The notes below the pieces were generated by a model that did no database searches, was not told the origin of the DNA, and was given only the letters and a program-made list of their open reading frames with translations. Of a stretch of 64,000 nt of DNA, positions 24,143-36,700 are shown one piece after another. This stretch comes from Apostichopus japonicus. Its lineage: Eukaryota; Echinodermata; Holothuroidea; Aspidochirotida; Stichopodidae. The stretch covers positions 31,114,001-31,178,000 of the forward strand of contig NC_092580.1 in the NCBI RefSeq assembly GCF_037975245.1. Direction: 5' to 3'. Each line of letters begins with the position of its first letter. Position 1 is the first letter of the stretch. The position numbers and the translations under genes are program-made.

Positions 24143-25104
24143 TGGTGCTGATAGTTGAAATCGATTTATCGCCAGTAGTCGCGATTACACATTGGAAGTT
24201 TGATTAATTGCGCTTTAAACCTAACTTGCGATTACTTGTCTACAAGCTAGCACTACACATAATCTGCTTTTGAAAAATAACCTAAGGTATGAAACACACC
24301 ACTATTAAAGCAGTTTGTCAGCAAATATGGCAAAGGTATGTGGTTCTCACAATGCTACACTAGCACTGTGCTGTGTTAAAAATCAGCAGGCACCTGCTCC
24401 GGTTAGATTCATGCGTTTACTTGTCAAGTAATACGATTGTTCTGCAGTGCGACATTTAGTCCTAGCAATGTTTAATCATTGCACATAATCGCAAATTCGT
24501 AATCATTAATCTTTTATGATTGCCAAAGTATTTGCAATATCTTCAAACATGTTTACAATAACTTCATTACCAACCTGGTTCACATTTATCGGATGTCTGA
24601 TTGTAGTGTAGTTTAATTATAATGTACAAAATATATGCCTGTTATCGCACTAGGCTAGAGCCAAGCCTAGAACCTAGCCTGGAACATTGAACGTCCTTCT
24701 ACAGAAAACTCTTGCATACTAATCATCACACCGCTGCAACATCTATTCATTGTTTTACACGTTTGCTTTTATTAGTGCTAGTAGTTGTAGTAGCCTCGTA
24801 GATTCATTCGAAAGTTTTTGATTTACTATGAAGGATTTTAAGAAACGTTGTAAATTGAAAGTTGTTCACAGGTTTTGTTTGGTAGAAGTTTAAACATGAT
24901 TTAGACACTACACGTTAAGACACGAAATAAAGACAATAAATAAATAAAGACAGTGCACCATGGGGAAAGATTTGTTTTGAAGGTATTTCTGCAATGTTAA
25001 AATGACAGTGATGACGTCATAGCTGTAACCGAGTAATCATAGTAATCGCGAGAAGAGCTATGGGATTAATCGACTACAAAAGAATGAGTCGACTATCAGC
25101 ACTA
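24143..25104. mobile_element. 962-bp non-autonomous hAT-like transposon
   Basis: TIRs TGGTGCTGATAGTTGA and TCGACTATCAGCACTA are flanked by a perfect 8-bp AGACATCC (24135-24142 and 25105-25112). GCGATTAC-type motifs repeat near both ends. No transposase frame. It lies in a 5' intron of the sialyltransferase, and its T(A/G)GTGCTG termini resemble those of the 1.5-1.8-kb elements. Confidence 0.92.
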
Positions 25105-26616
25105 AGACATCCTCATGCAAAATAATTAATTTCTGCCTCAAGGTGTTAAAACATGGACAAGAGAGATGTTGTTGACTGAAGGGCAACACTAAGCCTTAGC
25201 TACTAATTAAGATTGCAATGCACAGGCCAACATAAGTACAGTACTTAGTTTCAATTATCTGACTTAAAATCTTTCATTTTTTTGATCTGAGCAGTTTGAT
25301 CTCAATCAGGGTGCATGTTATGTTCATCGTTTCAATCTCCATTTATTTGACATATCTCACTTGACATGCCCTATAACTAGCTATTATGAGTATATATATA
25401 TATATCTCATTTGTAAACATTTTATTAGTTGTTGAGCAATATCAGTCTGGAGTTACATATTTTGCATTATGATCTGAGTTCTAAACTTCAAAATTACTTT
25501 AAATAATCTTTTTATTTGGTCACCAAATGTAGCTTATAACTCCAGTTTAGTTTGTTTGTTCTGTTTGCATATAGATCAAAAGAGCCAACCCTAGCCAATT
25601 TCTTTGTATTTAAACCAGTGCTTAGTGTTAATAGCCTAGCTGTCAAACTTGAATTGTGTAAAGAGCATCTTTGCACAGCTATGGTTGTTCTGTTGTGCAA
25701 AGAAAACTTTTGGTGTTCATTTATCAAAACTTAAGAGACACTCCTTATGATTGGATATCATGTTTAACTATCAAGCCATGTAAATAAAGCGGTGATTGAG
25801 GGTATGGAATAAAAGAAAGCTGTTCTACAGTATTGAACATAATTTTATATACCTTGGCAGAGGTGGTCATTTCCAGTATAGGTGTGTTCTCTTAATTCAG
25901 AAAACATGATTTTAGGACAGACTTAAACCACACAGCAATACACCTATTGAAATCAGTTGTCTCTCAGTACGTACTGTACAGTAGTATCTGATTTAGAGTT
26001 TTTGATGAATTGGTATTAATTTATTTATTGCAAAATAACATTATTGCAGCTGCAGTAAAATACAGTTATTTGTTCAATCCTTAATCACAACTTCAAACAA
26101 TCAAAAATAAACAATGGTTAAGCAGGTTAAAAATCAAAAATATGGCTTAAAGCTAAAGTTTGCTTTGAAATTTTCTATGCATGCACATGTAGAATTCATG
26201 TTACCAAGAGCCAATCAGAGAAAATTTGAGTGTTCAAATTTTGTGTAGCCTCCTGAAATTTTGTCTATTATAAATTATGATGGGCTCTTTGAAGATTTGT
26301 ATTTGGTATAAACTTTCATATTATGTGCATGTGTGTGTTACTGAAGTATTAGTCTGTAACTGAGAGTAATTAACAGATGTCAGGTTCCTATGCCACCCAT
26401 TTTTCTACCTTTACAGTAATTGTATGTGTGATAATGTACTGAAGTATCAGTGTGTGACTGAGAGTAATTAACTAATATTTAGCCTTCATTTTCAACTCAT
26501 TTACAGTATATATCTCTCATCCTTTCTGTCAGTCATTGACGTTAAAGTACGATACAATAGACTGAATCCTTTAATCATATTCTACTATTTTTACTCATTT
26601 ATTTTTGTTTCTCTAG

Positions 26617-26826
26617 ACAAGTTGGTGTTCACTACTGTAACTACTGATCTACAAAGACTATGAAGTATGTGGATTCTTTCCCGATAGAAGTGACGGCCCT
26701 TTATCCTGTTTAAATGCAACCCACTCTTTAGAAGAAAAAAAAATTCCTGCGAATATTACAATCAGACTTTGTTTCTGAAAGCTGAACGCATTCTGGTCAG
26801 TGTTGTGGACAGCCAATTACCCACCA
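26617..26826 (+). other. Probable 5' UTR exon of the sialyltransferase
   Basis: Acceptor TTTCTCTAG and donor CCA/GTAAGT bound 210 nt with no long frame. An internal ATG opens a 17-codon upstream frame (MKYVDSFPIE onward) closed by TAA. It lies 0.8 kb before the exon carrying the start codon. Confidence 0.5.
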
Positions 26827-27627
26827 GTAAGTAGCTGAGTTTAATATATCTTCAATGTGTTTAATTTAGTTGAAATCTATTTGCTTTCAATTGCCAGATT
26901 GTTTTAAGTGATAATTAGATGTGAACCTTAGGCACACACTGTGTCTTGTACAGTAGTACTGTAACCAGCATTCTCAACCTGTAAATGGTCAGTTGGAACT
27001 GCCATTTGATGTTTGAGGGCTATGCAAGCAGTAAGTAAAGACAAGACTCAGTTTCTGAGGTCATGATTTTTTTTTTCTTTAAATCTTGTTATAGCCCAAT
27101 AATTCCATTTCCTTTTTCAAATCAAGTTCATATCAATTGTATCAAGTTTCCTGTTTGCTTCTATGTCAACATTTTATATAAAACATAATTGAAAAAATCA
27201 CACAGTGGCCAAAATACTGTAGTGCCAAAAACGTCAATACTCAAAAATTGAAATACAAATTTGCATTGTTTTATTAATATGATCAATTTTCATGTTTGTT
27301 TGTACAGCTTTAATTGGGTGTCACAAAAAGGTTTGTTTGCAAATAAGTGTATTTTTTTTCTTTTAGCATAAGTTTGCCTAAATGTACAATTACATTACTC
27401 AAGATTATTCTTTTTTTTCAGGATTTTTTAATTTGTTGGTTAGAAATTTTCCGTAAACTCTTTTCAAAGATACATATTTGGTGAATATTCTAGTGATTAT
27501 TCAGTATATATGTAAGAACAAACTTTTAATTTGATTCTTTATAGTAGCTAGATATTGTTGAATAGTCAAACATCAGACCTGTGAAGTTGCCATGGTTTCA
27601 ATCCTTTTCCTGTTACAGGATCCCAGG

Positions 27628-27734
27628 ATGCGGTACAAACGGCTATTAATTAACACCTTGGCAGTGGTCCTGGGAGCTTGCATTGCATTTTCATTGTATG
27701 CAACCCTTCACACAGATTTTGCACTAACCAGAGG
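27628..27734 (+). CDS. Sialyltransferase exon 1 (start and membrane anchor)
   Basis: The acceptor TGTTACAG precedes a 9-nt leader and the ATG at 27628. The exon encodes the cytoplasmic tail and the membrane segment, and leaves in phase 2 at GTAAGT. This ATG is chosen because it is first in frame and directly precedes the anchor. Confidence 0.9.
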
Positions 27735-30700
27735 GTAAGTTTGTACCATCCGTAAAGGGAATATCTTGTGGTCGATCCGAGAGTCGTGTAAAAGTATAAG
27801 GTTCTCAATTTCTGCAGCAAGTTTCATATTTTGATGCTGTAAGTTTGACGATATTTTGAAAATGTAAAAAAAAAAACATCAAAATTAAATGGACTATTTT
27901 TCCATTTTGTAAGTAATGAGGGTTGAGTCTTGTGGGTTTTGAAGAGAGTGAATGTTGACACTATGAATGTCTGTTGATTTTATTGTCTTCCATAGTTAAT
28001 AAAAAAGGAATAATTTTCAAGCATTCATCGAGAAATTTGTTTCTTATGCGTACACCTGTTTGAAGGTTTGAAGACATCATGCATTACCCTATTGCAGTCA
28101 TCGTTGGGGACACTATCTCAAAGTTTATCACTACAGGGCAAATTTTGTTGTTATTGCCCAAACAGCAAATTTTGTTTGTCATAAATAATTGTAGCAAAAC
28201 AACAAAGATTGACCACTATGTACAATGCAGGAGAGATGTGTAGGTTTATGGTGAGCAGAACACCAGCTTAGGGCCAGTACTAGCCCCCCCCCCCCTTCCC
28301 CTTAGATGGAACATAGGCCTACTGTTACCACTAGTTTTGTTTATTTCAGTTATGTCAGTGAAAAATGGTGGGTGATACCAATTTATCATTTTACATATTT
28401 CGGGTATTTTAGTAAACAACGCCATCTGAAATTGATGTAAGCAACTGATCATCCGCAGGACAACCTCTAAAGTGGATCTGGGTCGTCGGAACAGAAATTT
28501 GGTCCTCTCGGACAACCGGAGACCTGTTAAATATTTTGACCTGACTCATTTCGTTTTGTTCTTCTTTATAGCAATATCGTTTCTTCGCAAGATTATCATG
28601 CACCAGTCGTTTCCAAGAAACATGTCGCAAATCTCAAAATTGTCAAAGTACTTAAGGATATCAAAGCATCAGAGAAAATCGCCCAGAATGTGATTACGAA
28701 AGAGAAGGCAGATGCGTTGGGCTTGACTGCTTTGGGAGACCAACCAGAATTCATGTTCAGACGAAATTCAAATTTTACAAAGTCGGCAAGTAGTTTGTTC
28801 AGCATTTCTATCTGTATCTTACATTTCGACTTGGTTGTTCAGTCTGCGATTATTTCAGCTCTGTGTAGCTTTTAGTGCAGTTCCATGTGACGTAATTATT
28901 ATTTATAATATTTCATTTTTTGTAAATTCACAAATATGTTCATCCAGTGTTAACTACAATCTATATTTATTTTGTCTTAGTAACAGTCTTATTTATTCGT
29001 TTGGAAGGCTTACATGTGTGTGTATACATATGTGAAGTTGTTCCATAGCAAAGTATCCATTGTATTACCCGCACCAGGGACTTGACACAGTTAGCCTTGA
29101 ATTTTGCATATGTACTCAAAGGTGAAACGAGGGGTGATGTAGGGATACAGAAATTTCTGTGAATCTTCAATTATCATAAGTTTTGCTAAATTTCTTGTAA
29201 ATCATGAAACATCTTGGGAGCACAGACATAAAATTCCCTCATTGGGATTGGGTAAGTTCCTTTCCTGTGTAATTTATGATGTTATTCAAGTAGATGGAGC
29301 TACATTAGCTGTGTTGTTGTCTTCATCAAGAATAAGCTCTGTGAATCTTTCTTCTCACATGATGTTTGACACAATTATCATGCTTCTTAACTAGCACTTG
29401 TGAATTGGTTCAGAAAGATTGTATACTTTTGTTATTTTTTTGTGTTTAGTTACAGACACTTCTTTTATCCCTCAGTGCCATATGGTAAATGTGCATTCCA
29501 ACTGGTTCACATCTTTATTTTTGACTTTATTTCTCCTCCTCCCGATTTCAGACATGCTCGTCATCCCTCCAACGAAAATTGAGCATTCTTGAATGGACAA
29601 AAGATATCTACCACCCTGAAATCATGCAAGTAATGAACCGAGATGTCCTCAATATGTCTGAGTATGAAAGATTGCTGCCATATTGGATGCCCTTTGGCTA
29701 CAAGTACCACGAAGAATTTAAATATGAAGGTAAGATGTAAAGACTCACTTCCTTATTGGCCAGCTGAGCTGATCACTGTTTTGTTTTCATGACCGCGAGA
29801 TAATGAATATTTGGTGTTGCTTCACCTGTTGGGGGGGGGCAAAGTATTATTTCAGATTATATTTTGTGACGGCTTGGAGTAAGGAGTAGACAATGTTTAT
29901 TTGGTAAACAATCCCAAACCAAGTTTAACATATAAGCAATGTTTTTTTTTCTAGCTGAATATATGGTGTTGCTTCACCTGTTGGGGGGGGGGGGCAAAGT
30001 ATGATTTCAGATGATATTTTGTGATTATTTGAAAGAGCAAAGAATTTGTGGGTGGAAAAGGATTTGAACCAGGTGGTCATATCATAATTCTTTTCTAGCC
30101 AAAGCTGTCTTTGATTTTTCAAATTTAATCTCCCCCAGCCCCCCCACCCCAACCCCACCCAGAGTCTATTTTTGGTTGTAGGTTACTATTGTTTTTACTC
30201 AATTGAGACAACTGTTACATTGTTACTGTTCATATCTGATAGGCTCAGATGACTAGCTCTTGTACACATGTGTAATCCTTTTTAATCAAGGAATTTGCAA
30301 CACTACACCTTGGGATATCTTTAATCCTTATTTAAAGTGATAATTTCTACTTTTTCCTACACCACTTCTCATTCTACTTTGGCACGCAGACTAGTGATAC
30401 CTCCCTTATTGCAACAGAGGATTTAGTATAGAGGGGGAGGGGCAGGGGTAAGGGGGCATGGCACATGGAGGGGAGGGGATGATATGAAATGCAAAGATTA
30501 GAAATATGTTGTTGTAAAGAGGAATACAATTGTAGAGTTTAGTTTAAGAGTTTTGAATTGATGACATCTTCAGCATAGAACTGTGGTCTGTGCTCTACTT
30601 TTGATGAGCACACACGGTACTTTTCATGTGTTGTCCAGGTTCATAAGCAGATGGTTGAATCCTTGATATCCTCTATGGTATAACCAAACATTCGTTTCTG

Positions 30701-33700
30701 TTCTATACTTTAAAGTCAGCGAATCGAGAGTGTTTGGTCGTATTCATTACAACCTTACACCTTGTATGTATATTCTGTTTGGTGAGATCTGTGATTACAT
30801 GCGATTTCTAATGATAGCTGTTGAGGCAAATTCATTTCGTTTTTATATGTTGTACGCTGTTCTTGACCAGTATTTGATCAGTTTACAATTTGTAGTGTTT
30901 GAGGAACCTCCCTTCATAGTCAGATGGTCATTGATCAAAGTGTCTGAACTGATGAGTCTAGCACCCTCCACATTAGGTCAGTTACTCACAGTTGCAATAC
31001 AAAAATGCATTGGGACAACATGAGACTTTTATGGGCCAAATAACGTGCTTACTAATCATTACAAGTTAACAGAGGATATAATGGTGTTGGATGCTATCCA
31101 TTGGCACATTCTTGTTTGTAAAGATATTCACTAATGCTGCATATAGAAATTTTTTTTTTTTTTTGCATGGGTTTTAATTTTCTAAACTAGGACTCTTTCA
31201 CCAATTGGATACCAAATCCTGAGAAACGTTTCCGGAATTTTTTGCCAATCCACAATGAGTTTTGATTCTGTTTGCATGTATGTCACAGAGAATATAAATT
31301 GTTCTTTATCCTGACATGAATGTGTTGCAATTAGCAATGATTTAATACCATTTTGCCAATATTGACAAGAATAAATACAAACAATGTGGTGACTTTGACT
31401 TAAAATAAATTGTTAAGATATCATCATTATTTTGGCTCTGAATTGATTGCTTAAAATCACCTGGTTCTGTTTGCTATTCAATTAGACTAGCAACTCATAT
31501 ATGCTGAAACTCAAAACTTATTCCTTTTTTAGAAAAAAAGAAATGTTAACATTACCATCGTGACATAGATTTGAAACCTGAAATGCATACATGTTTCCCA
31601 AAGAGATGTCTGTAGTTAGTTTAGGGACTTTACAGTACCCTTATGTCCAGATTTACTTTAGCCAAGCTCATAGGAATAGGGCATCTGTTGTTATTAAGAT
31701 TGACTAGCAGACGAGCAATGCTACTGTAGTTACTAGTTGATTGCACCATTTTGTGGCAAGAAAAAACCTTTTTATTAGCACTGATGCTAAAGAGTTTTGG
31801 TTTTTACTCAAGTGAAGGGATGTACATCTATATGACAACCTGGCTGAATGTAGCATTTCCAAGAAAGTGAAATCTGCACATAGCAACGCATCTGACATGA
31901 CAGTATTAAATTTGCTCCACTCTTTAGGAGAGAAGTATGAGGAGTGATGTGGATTCCTAAAATGGGCCTTCAAACTGTCAACCTGTTTTTTTTTGCCCTC
32001 TTTCTTTTATTTACAATATGTCAATTTTTGTTTACATATACACTGTATGTCTGTAACTTCTATTTGTGTGTTACACATTTGTCAAGGACTTTTGGTTATT
32101 CGTCACAGGTTATTCGTCATTGGTTCGTCATTCGTCATTGGTTTGTTATTCGTCATTCATCATTCGTCATTGGTTATTCGCCACATTCCATGAATATTCA
32201 TCACATTGACACACATGGGATGGGCCAATAACCATGTCTATGGTGTGCACTTAATTTTGGAATCAAGTATGGGAGTATACAGCCAGACCTAATGAAACCT
32301 TGGAACACACTACCACAGGCATTGTAAATCAATGTCATAGCAGCCAATCAGGCAGCTCGTTTCAGGTGGACCATGCTCTAAGATTTTGCTGACTGCAATC
32401 AGAGCTGGCAATTATGTCAAGACCCTTGCAGGTTTTCCCCTTGGACGACCATAAAACTTTCATGAAAGTTTTCTGAACCCAAACAGTTTGTTGAACAACA
32501 AAGTTAAAAGGGATAGTCTGGTGACAGACAAATTATTTAAAACTTGTACTAGTTGTAGTGAACAGAAACATATTGAACAAGTTTTGTTGACTACCTCTTC
32601 TGAATATCTCGTCCCTACATACTCAACATTGATTGATTGAACCTTTTTTACCCATCTAATCCTTCTTTCACTTCATGGAGTGATTAATGGAAGGTAGGAC
32701 AAAAGTTCCTTACTTCAGTTCAAGCACGTTTGGCGAGGATAGTTTGCCGTAGTCTGACCAGATATCTTGTCCTGCCAGATCATCTTAAAAGTTGTGGAAA
32801 AGTCAGCTCTTAGTATCATTTGGTTTTTCAGTGATATCACTGATCTAAGCTTTCCTTGTTGTTCTCCAAACGGCCTTCTTTGTGTAAATCTTTGTCATTC
32901 ATCTTTCGCTCACATTTCTCTCTTCTTAAATTAATTTGAACTATTTCTTAAAGTCATCTGTTAACTCAAAGGAAAAATGCACTTCCACATTGCAACAGAA
33001 ACTGAAGTTACAGGATCTGTGATAAAAAAGAAAGTATCACAAATGAACCCCAAAACTTGACAAGTTTTGAAACATTCAATCCCTACATCGCCTAACATTG
33101 GTGCCAAGTAGTATAAACTAGACTGGTGTGAACTCCTGGAACCCTGATCTCTGGGTGGGGGAGGGGGCTGGTGTTAAGGACTGGAAAATATTACCACTTA
33201 CCTGCCCAAGACAAGTTTTAAAATCAGAATATTTCATTCATTTGAATGTCTTCAATACTGTTTAGAAAAGTTCTAATTTTTCTCCTGAGGTCCACCAAAC
33301 TGGGAACTAAAACCAAACCCAGAGAAAACCTGAGGAGAGTGCCATATCTGGGCATCTAGAGATGCCAAATTTCAAAACAATTTCACCGAAGCTAAAACCA
33401 CATGGTCGAATTGGTGAGAATGTGGACTTTCCTTTGGTGGCAAACTTCTGTTGCTGCACAGGGGGCCAACTTCCTCTTGGCTACACCACTGTTAGTGCCC
33501 ATTCTGAAATGTGACTTGCACACATATCATATTAAAATATAAATTACACTTTTTTATATATTCAACATTTTGTTAATATTAAAACTATTAGAAAAGATTC
33601 TCAATTCATGAAACCCTCTTCTTTTGTTTCATACAGAGAGCATTGAAGTTTATAACGGTACTATGACTTTCAAGTTTTTAATGCATTCTCATTTTGAAAC

Positions 33701-36700
33701 TATAACAATTTTGCATATCTACTCTCAGAAGCTGTCCCCTAAAATATATGCATGCTGGCCTCCTTTCTTTCAGTGCCAAATCACATGTTCTTTTGGATGG
33801 AAAGAAGTTCAAAAATTAATTGAAGGGTTACTATTTTACACATTCTTAAAGTTTTAGATAGATGGATAAAACAAAAGAAGGTGTATCGACCGAAAAGTGT
33901 TTTCTAAAATGAGAAGAAAATTGAAAGCAACATGACAAATGTTTTCTTGAATTTTTTAAATTTATGCAATGTTTTTGAGTGATTGGGTTGATCTAAGTAT
34001 CTTCCTTCACAGCATGATTTTACTTGAACTACTCTGTCACCCTGCCTTTGCTTTTACGTTGTTATACATTTAAGGTTGTATAACGGTTTAAAAAGTAATT
34101 TATGAACTTCTTCTGACTTTGACAGATCTGTCGGGGCTGACAATCTGTTAATGCTGTCCCTCATACTGAGTAGTAAATGTTTAGTAGCTGATACTAGTGA
34201 TATAGATCCAAACGTTGATTTCTTTATTTTGGGAAGTTAGATAAGACATCAGCGTTTTGTAGAGCCACCGCAGTAATTCTATAACCTTTCATTAGTGCAT
34301 GTGGGCATAATATATCTCTCAGTCAGGTCTTGCAAAATAAATATATTTTATAACACAGTATCATGATAGGAACTTTGTTCTTTTTTCTTCTCAGGCATCA
34401 TCAGCAAAAAATTATCCCAAAAGATACAATTTGGCAATTTCATCCTTTAATAACTAACTGGTCATTAAAATGCTTCAAGCGTTTACACAAAATTGTTCAT
34501 AATTTCTGTCACAATTTTTGTGACGATACATTTCTGCTACAATCCTGCTACTTTTCGTGCAGCAAAAAGATGTCTAGGACAACAATCAGGACACCAACTA
34601 AATCCCAGCCTAATAAAGGCTGAAGACTGCTGTGCATGTTGCCCTGTCCTAAATGGCTTTGACTTCTTTCAAATAAACTTGTTACATGAGACGGACACTC
34701 CATTTCTAATTTTAAGTTGATGCCAGAGTTAATAACGGACTAATTGCTTCTTAAATACTGCTCTGACTTTGCGACTCCTGGAACTGTGAAAGGGGGATCA
34801 TAGTTTATTCTGAAACAGTCTCTGCTTTGCCAGATTTGATTACCACCATTACATCCTCTCTCTGCGCCTTCCATCCTCCTTCAACTGAGCAAGATATCTG
34901 CATACCGTTTTCACCAGGGGTGGGCGATTGAAAAGTTTTGAAACCATAACGGAATTTTTCCACACAAACAAACAAACTTTATCGGTATCAGTATACACTT
35001 GCATTCTGATCATCGTAATGGCTTCCATTTTTCTGAAAATTTTTCACCATGGCTAAAAAATTCTCTCTTTGAGTGGTAAAGCTCATTCAACAACCCCTAA
35101 ATACACTACTGCTTAAAAATGTTATGCTTGCTTTGTTTAAACATCAATGCAGACCGCATTCATTTCGTTTACATACTATGATATTGAAGTGAGTAGATGC
35201 TTGCATCATAAGTAACAGCACACCATTAGATGGTATTTTTAGGTTTTAATAAGATTGGCTGAATGAATTGATTTCTTGTTCCCTATGAGAGTGATGGGTT
35301 TATTGTTTTGTTCCCTATGAGAGTGATGGGTCCATTGTGCCTATGTTTTGTTGTTGTTGTTTTTTTTTTGTTTTTTTTGTTGCCTATGTGAAACCTTTTT
35401 CAGTAAAATGTTATTTTCATCTATTCATCTGCTGTCATGTTCTTTCTGCAACCTCTCTCCTTCTGGAGGAGAGACAAGTGTAGGAAAGGCTTGTGAGAAC
35501 AATTTGCACATCTCCTGTTCCATCCTCTTGCCCAGTTACCATGATATTTCTTCTTTGTTTTTATCGTTTTCTTCACTTTTCATTTGGAATTTTGTTTAAT
35601 AAGAAACAATATTCATTCCAAAAATGTCAGATGTTTACACTGTAAACCAAAAGTTTCATTTGCTGTCAGATTTTGGCAGCAGTGGCTTTTTTTTTACATC
35701 TGAGCTCATAGTAACTCTCTTTATTTGTAAGGCTGTACTTTCCAAGCTAATATTGTCACAAAGCAAATTGTAAAGTTCCTCCATTGAAGGCTTTCAGGCA
35801 ATACAGTATAAATATCTGCTTCATTTGAAAGGATCATAATTACATAACCAAAAAATCTCTATTTAAACTTTAAAATCTTGGTAATTACTTTAAGTCATAG
35901 GGATAATTTTCCTGATGTCTTTTAGTGTAATTTTTGGTTTCCAACAATTTTCTTCCTAAATATGCATTAATAATCATTCAGCTTTATTCATTTTTTTTTT
36001 TATTTTCAAGCATTTTTTTCAAGTATTTACACACACACATACAAACACACACAAACAGATAAAATTAATACCTTTTTGAAAATTCTACCCGACATCTTCC
36101 AGCTTTCTATACTATTGAAAAACACAATAACTACAATTTTTGTTTGTTTGTCACCATTGATGATCTCTTCATTTCTTCAGAAAATAACCCATTCATACGA
36201 AGAGAAAGGATTGTTTTATCACATTTGACATATTTACATAATTTATTATGATAAGGACTACTGTGTCTTCATTACTATTGCCATCTGTTAATTTCTCATA
36301 TTTAGATAACAGACTATTTATTCATATATTTCGCAGTATTTCCAACATGTAATTACCACAGCTATTTTCTGATGCCAATTCTCAGATAAAGCATTTGAAA
36401 CATGAAATGTATTATGGAATGATGACAAAAAGGTTTTATCTACTTTGCTCCTTGCTTAAATGTCTACTTACAACCCTAGCACTCTATGCTACCGTGCCTA
36501 GAATGAACTGGTAACCTTTTAACACTGTGCACCCTCTATGACCAGACACCTCTGGTCAATGCCTTCCTTCTCATTGAAACCACCAAATGTGTCTAGACCA
36601 TTCGTTTTTGTGCTCGGATTTAATTTTCGATTCGAAACACCTGATATTAATTTGATAATGTATACCAATTCATTCACCAAATATGCTTCAGATTCCTGAA

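Noticed and set aside
33463-33491. A DNA-transposon right end (TTGGCTACACCACTG)
   Set aside because: No matching left end or target duplication was found nearby, so only a solo fragment can be suggested.
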